From Paraburkholderia sp. BCC1885 (lineage in GTDB: Bacteria; Pseudomonadota; Gammaproteobacteria; Burkholderiales; Burkholderiaceae), in assembly GCF_900996235.1 (NCBI RefSeq), contig NZ_CAAJGM010000022.1:1-64000 (forward strand): 64,000 nt of DNA, written 5' to 3'. Positions 43,156-52,852 of the stretch are shown in pieces. A model generated the notes under the pieces. That model did not search any database. It was not told the DNA's origin and saw nothing but the letters and a program-made list of their open reading frames with translations. Position 1 is the first letter of the stretch, and every line of letters begins with the position of its first letter. The translations under genes were made by a program, and so were the position numbers.

Positions 43156-43640
43156 CGGTAAAAGGCTTCTCAGGAAATGTTGTTTTACGCGGCTTTCCGG
43201 GCATCAACAGGTCTCCTGATCCCTGACGGTAAAACCCGACGATAAAAACCGTCAAACGCCGGAGAAAACCTCCGTGCCCACTGACGCCGCACTACGCAAT
43301 CCCAAACCTAAGTCCAGGATTTATAAGGCTTCTGACCGTCCCGCTACGATTACCGTTTCAACGGCCGCCGCGAAACGCTGACCTTCGGGCGCTATGGCCC
43401 TGACGGCATATCTCTGGCAATGGCGCGCGAACCGCTCCTGGACGCGCGGAAAACCGTCCTCAATGGCATCTCGCCCGCGCTTGAAAAGCAACGCGAGACA
43501 CGCCGTATGCTCGCCATCAAGACCTTCGACACCGCGATAAAAACATGGCTGGCCAATGCAACGTTGGCTGACAGCACCCGAGCCATGCGCAAGCACATCA
43601 TCGACCGGGACATCTCGTCGGTTTTTCAGAATCGCCTGCT
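43127..43640 (+). repeat. Copy B of the integrase-bearing direct repeat
   Basis: Matches 41974-42530 from TTCACTATT onward with frequent point differences and an internal deletion of about 55 bp. Same orientation. The two copies bracket the hipB/hipA remnant. Confidence 0.72.
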
Positions 43641-43698
43641 GACCGAAATCCAGCCTGAAGACCTGCGAGCCTGTGCAACGAGGTTACGGATGCAATAG
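43274..43698 (+). pseudogene. Degenerate, truncated tyrosine integrase (copy B)
   Basis: Starts as PTDAALRNPKPKSRIYKASD, loses about 55 bp relative to copy A (a frame-destroying gap) and resumes as LLDARKTVLNGISPALEKQRE, then AIKTFDTAIKTWLANATLAD, RNIISVFQNRL... and LTEIQPEDLRACATRLR before ending at 43698. No catalytic domain. Non-functional. Confidence 0.75.
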
Positions 43699-43770
43699 CG
43701 TTCAAGAAGCCGCGCGTGTTCTTCGCAAATCATGGCACCAATCAACCCAGAAACGGACCAGGGGTCTCAA

Positions 43771-44874
43771 ATGATTGATCTCCGCAGTGATACCTGCAGC
43801 CGGCCGACGATACCCATGCGTCAGGCGATGGCTGAAGCGACAGTTGGTGACGACGTCTATGGCGATGATCCGACTGTGAAAGCCCTGGAGCGAACAACGG
43901 CGGAACTCCTCGGCAAGGAAGATGCTGTCTATATGCCGACCGGGACCATGACTAACCAGGTGGGCATTCGTGCGCACACCGAGCCTGGCGATGCGGTGCT
44001 GTTCGACCAGAACGCGCATGTCTATATTCTCGAAGGCGGCGCACCGGCGGCATTCTCGGGCGTCTTGCCGCGCCTGCTACCGGGGATTCGCGGAATCTTT
44101 GGACCGGATGATGTGGATGCGGCGCTCGGCCGCCCCCATCCGTTCTTCCCGGCCACTATACCGGCACCGAACCGTCTGCTCTGTATTGAGAACACCCATA
44201 ACATCGGTGGGGGATCGATCTGGCCACTGGAGAAACTGGAAGCTGTTTGCCGCACCGCGCGGACCCATCAGCTTCGCTTGCATCTGGATGGAGCACGGTT
44301 ATGGCACGCCACCGCCGCCACCGGCGTACCGGAATCGGCTTACGCGGCGCCGTTCGATAGCGTGAGTGTTTGTTTTTCGAAGGCGCTCGGTGCACCGGTG
44401 GGCTCCTGTCTGGCAGGCCCGAAGGACTTCATCACTCGGGCACGCCGTTTCAAGCAGCAGATCGGTGGAGGTTTCCGCCAAGCCGGCATCATCGCCGCGG
44501 GAGCGTTGTATGCGTTGCAGAATCATCGTGAACGTATAGGGGAAACCCACGCATTGGCGCAACAGTTCGCCCATGGGCTTGCGCAATTGGAATCGATCAT
44601 TCTGGACACGTCCACGGTCGAGACCAACATCGTCCGTTTCCGACTCGCCGGTGCCGATGCGGCCGCCTTTGTCGAAGCCGCACACCGCCGGGGTCTGTGG
44701 ATGCTTCCTTCTGGCATCGATGCCGTTCGCGCGGTTTTCTATCTGGATATACAGAAGGATGACGTCGTGCGTGCGCTCGAAATCGTAGCCGATTGCCTGA
44801 AGGAATTGTCCGTCAACGAAAGTATCGGTTCAGCGCCGCAGAACACGACCGTCCGCCACGGTGCGGGCTATTGA
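43771..44874 (+). CDS. ltaE: Low-specificity L-threonine aldolase
   Basis: PLP enzyme cleaving L-threonine or L-allo-threonine to glycine and acetaldehyde. 367 residues. MIDLRSDTCSRP is the family's N terminus; HLDGARLWHA binds the cofactor; the PLP lysine is in VCFSKALGAPVGS. ATG 43771 is preferred over ATG 43732: it has AGGGG 7 nt upstream and starts at the conserved residues. A single gene bordering the integrase relics, upstream of the phosphatase-like gene on the same strand. Confidence 0.88.
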   Translation: MIDLRSDTCSRPTIPMRQAMAEATVGDDVYGDDPTVKALERTTAELLGKEDAVYMPTGTMTNQVGIRAHTEPGDAVLFDQNAHVYILEGGAPAAFSGVLPRLLPGIRGIFGPDDVDAALGRPHPFFPATIPAPNRLLCIENTHNIGGGSIWPLEKLEAVCRTARTHQLRLHLDGARLWHATAATGVPESAYAAPFDSVSVCFSKALGAPVGSCLAGPKDFITRARRFKQQIGGGFRQAGIIAAGALYALQNHRERIGETHALAQQFAHGLAQLESIILDTSTVETNIVRFRLAGADAAAFVEAAHRRGLWMLPSGIDAVRAVFYLDIQKDDVVRALEIVADCLKELSVNESIGSAPQNTTVRHGAGY

Positions 44875-45131
44875 TTATTGATCCTTTGATAAGTGCGCGG
44901 GTCGGGTTTGCGGTCCGATCGCGCATTAATCATTGCCTTCGCCTACCGGGTCCGAGTATGGCTTCGTCATCGTATGTCCGGGAGATTCGCCGAATATATG
45001 AGTAACGATGCAGCCAGCGTCGGGCGCCGCCGCGCGATATCCGGGAATATGCCTTCATTTCATGAGGTTACGTCTGTCTTTTCAGCAAGGGCCATGCGAG
45101 TAGTGACGATGCGCCACGCCTTGGATAATTC

Positions 45132-46040
45132 ATGAGCGATCCGATGAGCGATGAATTTTCTCCCGCCATCGGGAGGCAATCTATCGACTCTTTTAGGAAA
45201 GCCATGATGATCGACGTAGACGAAAACTACTGCGAGACGATGCTTCAAAGCATCACGAACCGTATCGCGGAGACATTCGAGCGCCCCGGCCCCGATTTCA
45301 CCATTGCCGATTTCGTTCGGCAAATTACGGCGCTTAATCAACTGTACGCAGGCGAGATGCGCAGCGCGCTGTCGTCGCGTTTCCCCCAGATTAGCTGGAG
45401 CGGTGCCGAGGAGGCGAATGCCAAGGCCCAGGCCGGGGCGGAGCCTTCTACAGCGTATTGGGTGTATGACCCGATCGACGCCGCGTATCATCTGGCACAA
45501 GGTCTGCCACTTTGGTCGTCGTCGTTGGCGCTGGTGGTCAACGGACGTACCGAGTTTGGCATCGTCTATGATCCCGTCCTGAAGGAGACGTTCGTCGCAC
45601 GGCGCAACTGCGGTGCAACGTTGAACGGTATGCCGCTTCGCCCAAGCGGCAAGAAGCATTTGCGCGGTGCCGTCGTGGCGACCTTCCTTCCGCCCTACGG
45701 ACATGGCGATCCGTCACGGCACGCGACGACGCTTGAGTTGATGTCTGCAATTGCGCCGCATGTGTTCGTGATCCGGCAGATGGCGTCCGCATCGCTGCAG
45801 CTCGCCTACGTTGCTGCCGGGCGTCTTGATGCTTTGTTCGAAGTCGGATCGACGATTCACGATTGGCTTGCCGGGTCGTTGCTAGTCGAAGAAGCCGGCT
45901 TTCGGATGACGGACCTTGAAGGTCAGCCCTTTGGATGGACCGCGGAAGGTATTCTTGCCGCCGCGCCAGGCATCAGCGAAAGCATGATCGCGATCACCGG
46001 CGAGATTTGCCGGGGTCGAAAATCAATTTCCAGTAACTAG
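45132..46040 (+). CDS. Inositol monophosphatase family protein
   Basis: 302 residues, alpha-beta-alpha metal-dependent phosphatase fold. Motif 1 WVYDPIDAAYHLAQGLP (metal-binding DPID; the usual DGTxNF is DAAYHL here), motif 2 in the STIHDWLAGSLLVEEAG segment. The N-terminal 50 residues are longer than in E. coli SuhB. Substrate unknown; the altered DGT motif warns against assuming inositol phosphate. A TetR gene starts 6 nt after the stop codon, GGAAG before it, so they form an operon. Confidence 0.8.
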   Translation: MSDPMSDEFSPAIGRQSIDSFRKAMMIDVDENYCETMLQSITNRIAETFERPGPDFTIADFVRQITALNQLYAGEMRSALSSRFPQISWSGAEEANAKAQAGAEPSTAYWVYDPIDAAYHLAQGLPLWSSSLALVVNGRTEFGIVYDPVLKETFVARRNCGATLNGMPLRPSGKKHLRGAVVATFLPPYGHGDPSRHATTLELMSAIAPHVFVIRQMASASLQLAYVAAGRLDALFEVGSTIHDWLAGSLLVEEAGFRMTDLEGQPFGWTAEGILAAAPGISESMIAITGEICRGRKSISSN

Positions 46041-46046
46041 GAAGTC

Positions 46047-46667
46047 ATGAAGCAATCCGCCTCCACTTCACCCAATGACGTTCCCCGTCCGCGCAAGCGG
46101 CCCAGCCAGCCACGGTCGTCCAATACAATGGACGCGATCCTGGAAGCGGCGGCATTGGTGTTGGAGGCGGGAGGCTTCGAAAGCTACACAACGAATCACA
46201 TCGCAGAACGTGCCGGTGTGAGTATCGGCTCGCTTTATCAGTATTTTCCCAATAAGGATGCGGTGACCGTTGCATTGATCGAGCGGGAAGCGTCGAATCT
46301 TGCCAGTCGCATTGCGGCACTGGATCAGGACGACTGGAAGATCACCCTGCTCAAGATGATCGAGATCATCTCGGAACATGAGCAGCAGCGGCCCCGATTG
46401 TCACGCTTACTCGACTCGGAAGAGGTTCGCCTGAAGGCGGAAAGCGCCCAGAGAGAATCGGCCGACAGGATTCGAGCGGCCATCATGGATCTGTTAGATG
46501 CGGTCGGAAAGTTTCCGCTCCCCACCGCAGTGATTGCCTCCGATCTGATGGCGATTACCCGAAGTCTCAGCGACCTGGGTCCTGTGGAAACGGCAAGCGC
46601 CTCCCAGGTGCTAGCCCGGCGGATCGAATGGGCGGTTTTGGGGTACTTGACCATGGCCACCGAATAG
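46047..46667 (+). CDS. TetR/AcrR family transcriptional regulator
   Basis: 206 residues. After a proline-rich polar start, the DNA-binding domain (YTTNHIAERAGVSIGSLYQYFPNKDAV) occupies about 30-75; the rest is helical. Probably co-transcribed with the phosphatase-like gene and a candidate repressor of it and of the divergent-facing dehydrogenase gene (46737-47429), whose end lies 70 nt away (convergent). Confidence 0.85.
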   Translation: MKQSASTSPNDVPRPRKRPSQPRSSNTMDAILEAAALVLEAGGFESYTTNHIAERAGVSIGSLYQYFPNKDAVTVALIEREASNLASRIAALDQDDWKITLLKMIEIISEHEQQRPRLSRLLDSEEVRLKAESAQRESADRIRAAIMDLLDAVGKFPLPTAVIASDLMAITRSLSDLGPVETASASQVLARRIEWAVLGYLTMATE

Positions 46668-46736
46668 TTTGTGCGCCGACAAAAATCGACGATGTACGGC
46701 GCCATCTCTAACGTACCATGACGGCCCCGTGGGGCC

Positions 46737-47429
46737 TTATCTACGCGTGCTTCTCCACCAGTCAGGTGCGTCTGCAACTATATCGGGCACGACATCCCAC
46801 GTGCTGCATGAGGGAGCGAAGCGGGCGGCCTCTATCAAGGCAGCGGCGATGTCGGAACGGCCGATCTTCATACTGCCGGATAGCGCATGGGTCGCCGGCG
46901 TTGCGCTCACGGTCTCAATGCCAGCGACAGCATCGGTCAGAATTGGAGAACGGAGAATGACGTAGGGAAGTCCTGAGCCTTGAACCGCACGCTCGCGGCC
47001 GATCATGTTGTCACGCATGCCGGCCTTCATCAGGTTGGAAATGGTCCAGAGCATCGATGGCTTGTCCGCGCCCATCGCCGACATCAGGATGAAACGGGGA
47101 CGATGCTCTTTCTGCGTGATGGCATTTAAGGTGTTGACGCATCCCTGATAGGTGACTTCACGGATCGCAGCCCGCGAGCCGAACAGTCCTCGTCCGTTGA
47201 TGCCGCCGGCGCTTTCGACGGTGAAGAAGACAGCTTCGATGTCTGTATCAAGCGCGATGGACAGCGAGGCCGGGTTTGTCACGTCTGCGGCGACGGGTTC
47301 GACATATTGCGAGGCCGCTCGAGGATGACGCGATATGGCACGCACGTACTTACCTTGGTGACTCAGTTGCTCCACGATGGCCAGCCCAACGCCCCGGCTG
47401 GCACCCACGACAACATAGCGTTTCATCAT
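46737..47429 (-). CDS. NAD(P)-binding protein (atypical SDR, NmrA-like)
   Basis: 230 residues. The Rossmann start is MKRYVVVGASRGVGLAIVEQ (GASRGVG). The body resembles the NAD(P)H-binding family: RFILMSAMGADKPS, ERAVQGSGLPYVILRSPILTD. The usual YxxxK catalytic pair is not evident, as expected of redox-sensor-like atypical SDRs. GAGGG lies upstream of the ATG. No co-directional partner is close. Confidence 0.8.
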   Translation of the reverse strand: MMKRYVVVGASRGVGLAIVEQLSHQGKYVRAISRHPRAASQYVEPVAADVTNPASLSIALDTDIEAVFFTVESAGGINGRGLFGSRAAIREVTYQGCVNTLNAITQKEHRPRFILMSAMGADKPSMLWTISNLMKAGMRDNMIGRERAVQGSGLPYVILRSPILTDAVAGIETVSATPATHALSGSMKIGRSDIAAALIEAARFAPSCSTWDVVPDIVADAPDWWRSTRR

Positions 47430-47846
47430 TTATCCCTCTGGTTGCAGAAGTATTGAGTTTGAGGGTGATGGTGGGACTTCGCTACTCGCACGGATATGAC
47501 CGTTCGTGAACAAAAAAGCCTTTGGAAATACGACCTGTTTTGCCCGCCATGATATGCATCCGGGGGGCTTGCTCGCATTTTTTGATCGCCGCGTGTTCGA
47601 CGATTCGCGTAATTCTGCGGACCGGCATCGGTTTGTCCTGCCCGCGAACCACAACCTCATCTTGATCTCGTGCATCAAGTGCTGCTTGCTCAAGGCGTTA
47701 TCGGCTGGATCTTCGAGCGCATCCTTGACGCCGTAGAGGATCGGCCTGCAATAGCGTTCAAGACGGCTAGTACATGGGCGCTGTTAACTGACTGACCGAA
47801 GCATCGTGCTCAACGATCCAGTCGAGTATTTTTTAGAGGAAATAAC
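47430..47846. other. Divergent intergenic region
   Basis: 417 bp between the minus-strand SDR and the flavin-reductase-like gene. Open frames of 76 and 87 codons exist on the two strands but neither is recognisable. It should contain both promoters; none could be fixed by eye. Confidence 0.35.
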
Positions 47847-48536
47847 ATGCAAGCACCTCATGTCCTCACAGAGCCGGCTATCCTCTATTTCGGCACTCCT
47901 GTGGTCTTGATCAGCACTCTGAATGAAGATGGGAGCGCCAATATCGCTCCCATGTCGTCCGCTTTCTGGCTGGGCTGGCGATGCATGCTGGGGCTTGATG
48001 CAGGTGCCAAAACACCGCAGAACCTCATGCGCACCGGCGAGTGCGTCCTGAATCTTCCCTCTGCGGACGGCGTGGAGGCGGTCAATCGCCTGGCCCGCCT
48101 CACCGGGGCGAATCCCGTTCCCGAGCGCAAGGTACGCCGTGGATATACCTATGAGAAGCGGAAGTTCGAGGTCTCCGGCTTGACCCCCGTACCATCGCTC
48201 ACCGTGAAGCCGCCCCGCGCGCTGGAATGTCCGATCCAAATGGAGGCCGTACTCGTCGCGCAACACGATCTGATGGCAGACGACGTGGCCAGCCGCGGTG
48301 CGGTCCTGATTTTCGAGGTCCGCATTCAACGCGTCCACGTCCACCCCGATGTGCTGATGGACGAACACTCAAACCGCATCGATCCGGACAAATGGCGGCC
48401 GCTCATCATGAGCTTCCAGCGTTTCTATGGCCTGGGGCCGGAACTGCACGAATCGACGCTCGCCGAGATCCCCGAAAGTGCCTACCGTGGACCGGACATC
48501 GACCGGGCTCGAACCACAGAGGATAAAAGTACATAG
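47847..48536 (+). CDS. Flavin reductase-like domain protein (DIM6/NTAB type), copy 1
   Basis: 229 residues of the FMN-binding split-barrel fold: YFGTPVVLISTLNEDGSANI and APMSSAFWLGWRCMLG give the flavin-binding start. The end RIDPDKWRPLIMSFQ.FYGLGP is shared with the paralogue at 52083. Likely binds FMN and reduces small substrates; not shown. AGAGGAAATAAC precedes the ATG. An O6-alkylguanine repair gene (Ada) follows 115 nt downstream. Confidence 0.82.
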   Translation: MQAPHVLTEPAILYFGTPVVLISTLNEDGSANIAPMSSAFWLGWRCMLGLDAGAKTPQNLMRTGECVLNLPSADGVEAVNRLARLTGANPVPERKVRRGYTYEKRKFEVSGLTPVPSLTVKPPRALECPIQMEAVLVAQHDLMADDVASRGAVLIFEVRIQRVHVHPDVLMDEHSNRIDPDKWRPLIMSFQRFYGLGPELHESTLAEIPESAYRGPDIDRARTTEDKST

Positions 48537-48651
48537 AGCATGTTCGATCAGCAGGCGCCGTGCAGGCGAAATTTGCTTTGACAGCCCTATTCGAGAAGCC
48601 AGCTTCGAATTTGGCTGGCTCACGAATGGCTCACAACACCAGTGGTTTCGA

Positions 48652-49746
48652 ATGATCATGGAACGTGCGACCGATGAGACAGATGTTCCGCTACCAACGC
48701 AGAAGGACCCTCGCTGGCAGCTAGTTCTTGCACGAGATCACAGCGCGGATGGCAGCTTCTGGTATTCGGTGGCGACCACCAGGATTTATTGCCGTCCCTC
48801 GTGTCCGTCGCGCGTGGCAAATCCGCAGAACGTCACTATTCACGACACCCTGGAGCAAGCCAGGGCAACAGGATTCAGGCCGTGCAAACGATGCAATCCG
48901 GACGGAATGTCACAGGACGCGGTCAATGCGACGCTCGTCGAAAAGGCCTGCCGGATGATTGAACAGAGTCCGGAACCGCCATCGCTTACCGCGCTGGCCG
49001 AGGCGGTCGGCTTGAGCCCGAGTTATTTCCACCGCCTGTTCAAGGCGGAAACTGGACTGACGCCGAAAGGCTATACCGCTGCCCATCGGGCGAACCGCGT
49101 CAGGAAACAGTTATTGCAACGGCCCTCGGTGACCGATGCCTTCTACGACGCGGGATTTAATTCCAGTGGTCGCTTCTACGAGAATTCCATCGGCATGCTC
49201 GGTATGACGCCGACCCGATATCGTGCGGGCGGGCTCGACGAGGACATCCGCTTCGCCGTGGGTCAATCGAGCCTCGGCGCCATTCTTGTCGCATCGAGCA
49301 GGAAGGGCGTTGTCTCTATTCTCATCGGCGACAACCCGGATGCGTTGGTACGCGAACTGCAAGATCGCTTCACCAAGGCCAATCTCATTGGCGGTGACGC
49401 GGAATACGAGGCCCTGGTCGCACACGTCGTCGGATTTGTAGAAGCACCTGCGCTGGGACTGGATCTGCCGCTTGACGTTCGAGGCACCGCGTTTCAGCAG
49501 CGTGTCTGGCAGGCACTTCGAGAGATTCCTCTCGGGCAGACTGCCAGCTATTCGGACATCGCGCGGAAGATCGGCGCGCCGAAGGCGGTCCGGGCCGTGG
49601 CGGGGGCCTGTGCGAGCAATAACATCGCGGTCGCTATCCCGTGCCATCGCGTCGTCCGAAACGACGGCGATCTTTCAGGCTATCGGTGGGGCGTGGATCG
49701 CAAGCGAACTTTGATCGAGAGGGAGGCCCACGCACGGATACGATGA
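48652..49746 (+). CDS. ada: Ada-type bifunctional alkylation-response regulator/O6-alkylguanine-DNA methyltransferase
   Basis: 364 residues with three parts. N-terminal zinc/phosphotriester domain with Cys47, Cys51, Cys78 and Cys81 (YCRPSC and FRPCKRC), the Cys38 equivalent being one of these. AraC-type helix-turn-helix in the middle (LTALAEAVGLSPSYFHRLFK). C-terminal methyltransferase with active-site PCHRV (Cys331) and the RAVAGACASNNIAVAIPC approach. It removes methyl groups from DNA and, once methylated, activates repair genes. Start at ATG 48652 (or 48658). Upstream in-frame codons overlap the flavin-reductase-like gene. Confidence 0.92.
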   Translation: MIMERATDETDVPLPTQKDPRWQLVLARDHSADGSFWYSVATTRIYCRPSCPSRVANPQNVTIHDTLEQARATGFRPCKRCNPDGMSQDAVNATLVEKACRMIEQSPEPPSLTALAEAVGLSPSYFHRLFKAETGLTPKGYTAAHRANRVRKQLLQRPSVTDAFYDAGFNSSGRFYENSIGMLGMTPTRYRAGGLDEDIRFAVGQSSLGAILVASSRKGVVSILIGDNPDALVRELQDRFTKANLIGGDAEYEALVAHVVGFVEAPALGLDLPLDVRGTAFQQRVWQALREIPLGQTASYSDIARKIGAPKAVRAVAGACASNNIAVAIPCHRVVRNDGDLSGYRWGVDRKRTLIEREAHARIR

Positions 49747-49835
49747 CTGACGGTGGCCTCGCGTGATCGGCTACACCGTCGCGAGTGAGAGCGACGCCTC
49801 GTACAGGAAGGATGCACCCGAACCTCATCTGCCAA

Positions 49836-50660
49836 TCATGTGCAGCTACGCAGCAGCTCGCCGGGCGTAAATCCCAACGTCCGTCGGAAGACTCGCGTCA
49901 TATGCGCCTGATCGGCAAAGCCCACGGCGGAGGCTGTGTCGGCGAGCATCGCTCCTCCCAGGATTGCGTGTCGGGCCCGCTGGACTCGACACAGACGTAG
50001 GTAAGCATGCGGCGGAACGCCGTAAAGCGCACGAAACTGGCGCAGCAGCCGGAATTTGCTCATCCCCGCGATGGCGGACAGTTCGTCGAGACTGAATGAA
50101 TCTCTATATCTATCGTTAAGCAGATCCCGGACGGTCGCCAATGCATTCGTATGCAACGCCGCTGTGTTCGGTGTGGGTTGACCAGCATGTCGTCTCAATG
50201 CCCGCTCGACTATCGCGACGTATAACTCCTGGATCTCGAGGGGATCAGGCGCAAGGGAATCGCTGCAGTTATGCAAATGGCTAAGCAGTGCAAACAGGCA
50301 GGGATCTTTGACGACGGGCTGATGGAACGTGGGTAGAACATCGACCCCGAAGATGTCCTTCGCGTAATGCCGCATCAAGTCCTGCGTGGGATAGAGCATG
50401 CGGTAGCACCAGCCGCCTTCGATGCCGGCCCACCCGGTGTGAACGACGCCTGGCGCGATGAGCGCGACCGACCCACGAGGCATGTCCAGCCGCCTCCCTC
50501 GATCATAGGTAAATGCCTGGCAGCCGGCGTCAATGACACCAATGGCGTATTCCTCATGAAAATGAGGCTCAAAGGAATGCCTTTTGAATTCGGCCCGAAA
50601 AAACAACGTGCCTGGCAGATAAGGTGATTGCCACACCGCAGTAGTATTCAGAGCACTCAC
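49836..50660 (-). CDS. AraC family transcriptional regulator
   Basis: 274 residues from GTG 50660, which has GGGAG 9 nt upstream; longer in-frame forms start in unlikely sequence. N-terminal cupin: HFHEEYAIGVIDAGCQAFTY and GSVALIAPGVVHTGWA. C-terminal DNA-binding domain: FSLDELSAIAGMSKFRLLRQF and ADTASAVGFADQAHMTRVFRR. Transcribed toward Ada (convergent) and behind the SDR gene on the same strand. Confidence 0.85.
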   Translation of the reverse strand: MSALNTTAVWQSPYLPGTLFFRAEFKRHSFEPHFHEEYAIGVIDAGCQAFTYDRGRRLDMPRGSVALIAPGVVHTGWAGIEGGWCYRMLYPTQDLMRHYAKDIFGVDVLPTFHQPVVKDPCLFALLSHLHNCSDSLAPDPLEIQELYVAIVERALRRHAGQPTPNTAALHTNALATVRDLLNDRYRDSFSLDELSAIAGMSKFRLLRQFRALYGVPPHAYLRLCRVQRARHAILGGAMLADTASAVGFADQAHMTRVFRRTLGFTPGELLRSCT

Positions 50661-50890
50661 GGTCGGAATCTCCCACGTACATTTGAGGAAGGTCGAACAC
50701 CAGTTCGTCAAGCTGAGATGCTGCGCCGTATCGATCCTGAAATCGACGATCCGATGTAGCGAACGGGGGGCGCATTGACCAACAATGGTACATCCGAATC
50801 GAAACGGACATGAATCCCCGCGCCTGGGCGCTATCGCGAGACAGCGCCCAGCAATGCAGTGCTCCTCCCCAAAAAGCAATCTGCAGGCAG

Positions 50891-51724
50891 TTACTCCTCG
50901 TATCCCAAAGACATCGACAGGTGGCGCCAGGTCTCCAGTTCCTCGCGCTTTGTGGCGAGCGCTTGTTCGAGGAAACTCACCGAGTCCGCACCGCCGACGA
51001 AACGCAGGGGCGGGTTTGCGGCCGATGCGAGAGTCAGGAACGCCTGAGCCAGCTTTCGGGGATCGCCCGGTTGCTTCAGGCTGATAGCTCGAGATCCACG
51101 CCGCATCGCGCCAGCAGTGCTGTCATAGTCGTCGATCACACGCTCGGCATACACCGCCGACGGGCTTTCCAGAAATTCCGTCCGCATGTATCCGGGCTCC
51201 ACCATCGTCACCTTGATGCCGAGAGGCGCGACTTCCTGGGCCATGCTTTCGGTCAGGCCTTCGACGGCGAATTTCGACGAACAGTACCCGGACGCACCGG
51301 GAAACGCGACGATCCCCGCAGCCGACGACATGTTGAAGATGTGACCCGAGCGCTGTGCGCGCATGATTGGCAGAACCGCCCGAGTCACGGCAGCAACGCC
51401 GAGAACGTTCGTTGCAAATTGGTCGGCGAGTTCTGCGGAACTGCATTCTTCTACTGCGCCGATCAGGCCATAGCCGGCGTTATTAACCAATACATCGATC
51501 CGACCAAACCGTTCCACCGCTGTTCTCGCCACCTCCACAGCCTGATCATGATCGGTCACATCGAGTGTGAGCGCGAGAAGGCGATCCGTGGGACCAAGCG
51601 ATTGCTCGATCCTGGATGAAGAGCGTCCGGTCGCGACGACTTTTTCACCGGCCGCGAGAGCCGCGCGTGCGATTTCGGCACCAATACCACGGGTCGCCCC
51701 CGTAATGAGCCAGACTTTCGACAT
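50891..51724 (-). CDS. Short-chain dehydrogenase/reductase
   Basis: 277 residues from ATG 51724 with GAGGAAATATTCC upstream. Classical SDR: cofactor motif TGATRGIG (TGxxxGxG), NNAGYG, catalytic Ser in NMSSAAG and the GYCSSKFA (YxxxK) pair. Substrate unknown. The AraC gene follows on the same strand 230 nt downstream, a likely regulator. Confidence 0.88.
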   Translation of the reverse strand: MSKVWLITGATRGIGAEIARAALAAGEKVVATGRSSSRIEQSLGPTDRLLALTLDVTDHDQAVEVARTAVERFGRIDVLVNNAGYGLIGAVEECSSAELADQFATNVLGVAAVTRAVLPIMRAQRSGHIFNMSSAAGIVAFPGASGYCSSKFAVEGLTESMAQEVAPLGIKVTMVEPGYMRTEFLESPSAVYAERVIDDYDSTAGAMRRGSRAISLKQPGDPRKLAQAFLTLASAANPPLRFVGGADSVSFLEQALATKREELETWRHLSMSLGYEE

Positions 51725-52082
51725 GGAATATTTCCTCAATGAATGTGATCCGTGTTTGTCCCAACGACGCTATGAGTCGGCGCAGTGCAATGTTCGCGCG
51801 CCGGTCGATATATCGAACTCCGATTCATATCTTCAAATCGGATTCACCGGTTGGTCGAGTGACGAACCGATCCATGGTTCTGCGCAGATCCGACATTCGG
51901 GTCACCGATGGTGGATAGCTGCTTGTGTGCTTATCAATCAGCGAAGAGGGGCGTGTGCCGAAGCAAGCAACGTTGGCGGATAGTCATTGAGGCGAGGGAA
52001 ATAAAATATGAGAGCAAGAATCGGAGCGTGCAAATTCAAGCGGGCTGGCATCGTTCATAGCATCAACCCAAGGAGAAATGCC
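51725..52082. other. Divergent promoter region between the SDR and flavin-reductase-like copy 2
   Basis: 358 bp. The A/T-rich palindrome CGATATATCG lies at about 51807-51816. Divergent promoters for 50891 (minus) and 52083 (plus) must lie here. No gene recognised. Confidence 0.35.
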
Positions 52083-52763
52083 ATGCACGTTACCGCACAC
52101 CCTTCAATCCTGTATTTCGGCACGCCCGTCGCTCTGCTCAGCACCGTCAATGAGGACGGTTCAGTCAATCTTGCTCCGATGTCTTCGGTATTCTGGCTCG
52201 GTTGGCGTTGCTTCCTGGGTCTCCAGGGCAGCTCGAAGACCACGGAGAACATGCGCCGTACAAAACAGCTCGTGATTAATCTGCCTTCGCCGGCACAGGT
52301 CGCGGCAGTTGACCGATTGGCGCGCACGACCGGCTCCAATCCAGTTCCTCAAGACAAGATCGATCGTGGCTATCATTTCGTGAAAGACAAGTTCGCGGTC
52401 GCCGGCTTGACCGCGGTACCGTCAGAAACGGTGCATGCGCCTCGCGTCGCCGAATGTCCGGTTCAACTGGAAGCTGTTCTGGAGCATGAGCACGGCTACG
52501 ACACGGATGGCCCGCTTGCCGGCTTTATTGCTGTCCTGGAAGCGAAGATCACGCGTGTTCACGTCGAGAAGTCGATCCTGATGGATGGGCACGCGAATCG
52601 GATCGATCCCGACAAATGGCGTCCGCTCATTATGAGCTTCCAGGAGTTCTACGGTCTCGGGCCCAAGGTCCATACCTCCAAACTCGGTGAGATCCCGGAA
52701 GAAATGTATCGCACGCCGGATTTCGAGGACGCAAAGGCTGCGCCGCTCGAGGCAGTCCGATAG
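52083..52763 (+). CDS. Flavin reductase-like domain protein, copy 2
   Basis: 226 residues from ATG 52083 (AAGGAGAAATGCC upstream). Clearly paralogous to the protein at 47847: LYFGTPVALLSTVNEDGSVN, SSVFWLGWRCFLGLQGS, the VHVEKSILMDGHANRIDP segment and RPLIMSFQEFYGLGP are shared. Same FMN split-barrel fold. A small gene and an Ogt-type methyltransferase lie downstream on the same strand. Confidence 0.84.
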   Translation: MHVTAHPSILYFGTPVALLSTVNEDGSVNLAPMSSVFWLGWRCFLGLQGSSKTTENMRRTKQLVINLPSPAQVAAVDRLARTTGSNPVPQDKIDRGYHFVKDKFAVAGLTAVPSETVHAPRVAECPVQLEAVLEHEHGYDTDGPLAGFIAVLEAKITRVHVEKSILMDGHANRIDPDKWRPLIMSFQEFYGLGPKVHTSKLGEIPEEMYRTPDFEDAKAAPLEAVR

Positions 52764-52852
52764 AAAGCTCGGCATTGGCGTGTGCGTAACCTTCGATGAA
52801 GTGTTTTCCAATCGTGACGTAACTGGAGTAGTCGTAGCTGCTGAGGTTTTCC

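Noticed and set aside
43691-47763. Identical 17-mer TGCAATAGCGTTCAAGA at 43691-43707 and 47747-47763
   Set aside because: A match of this length is expected by chance at about this frequency in a window of this size, and the flanks do not align.
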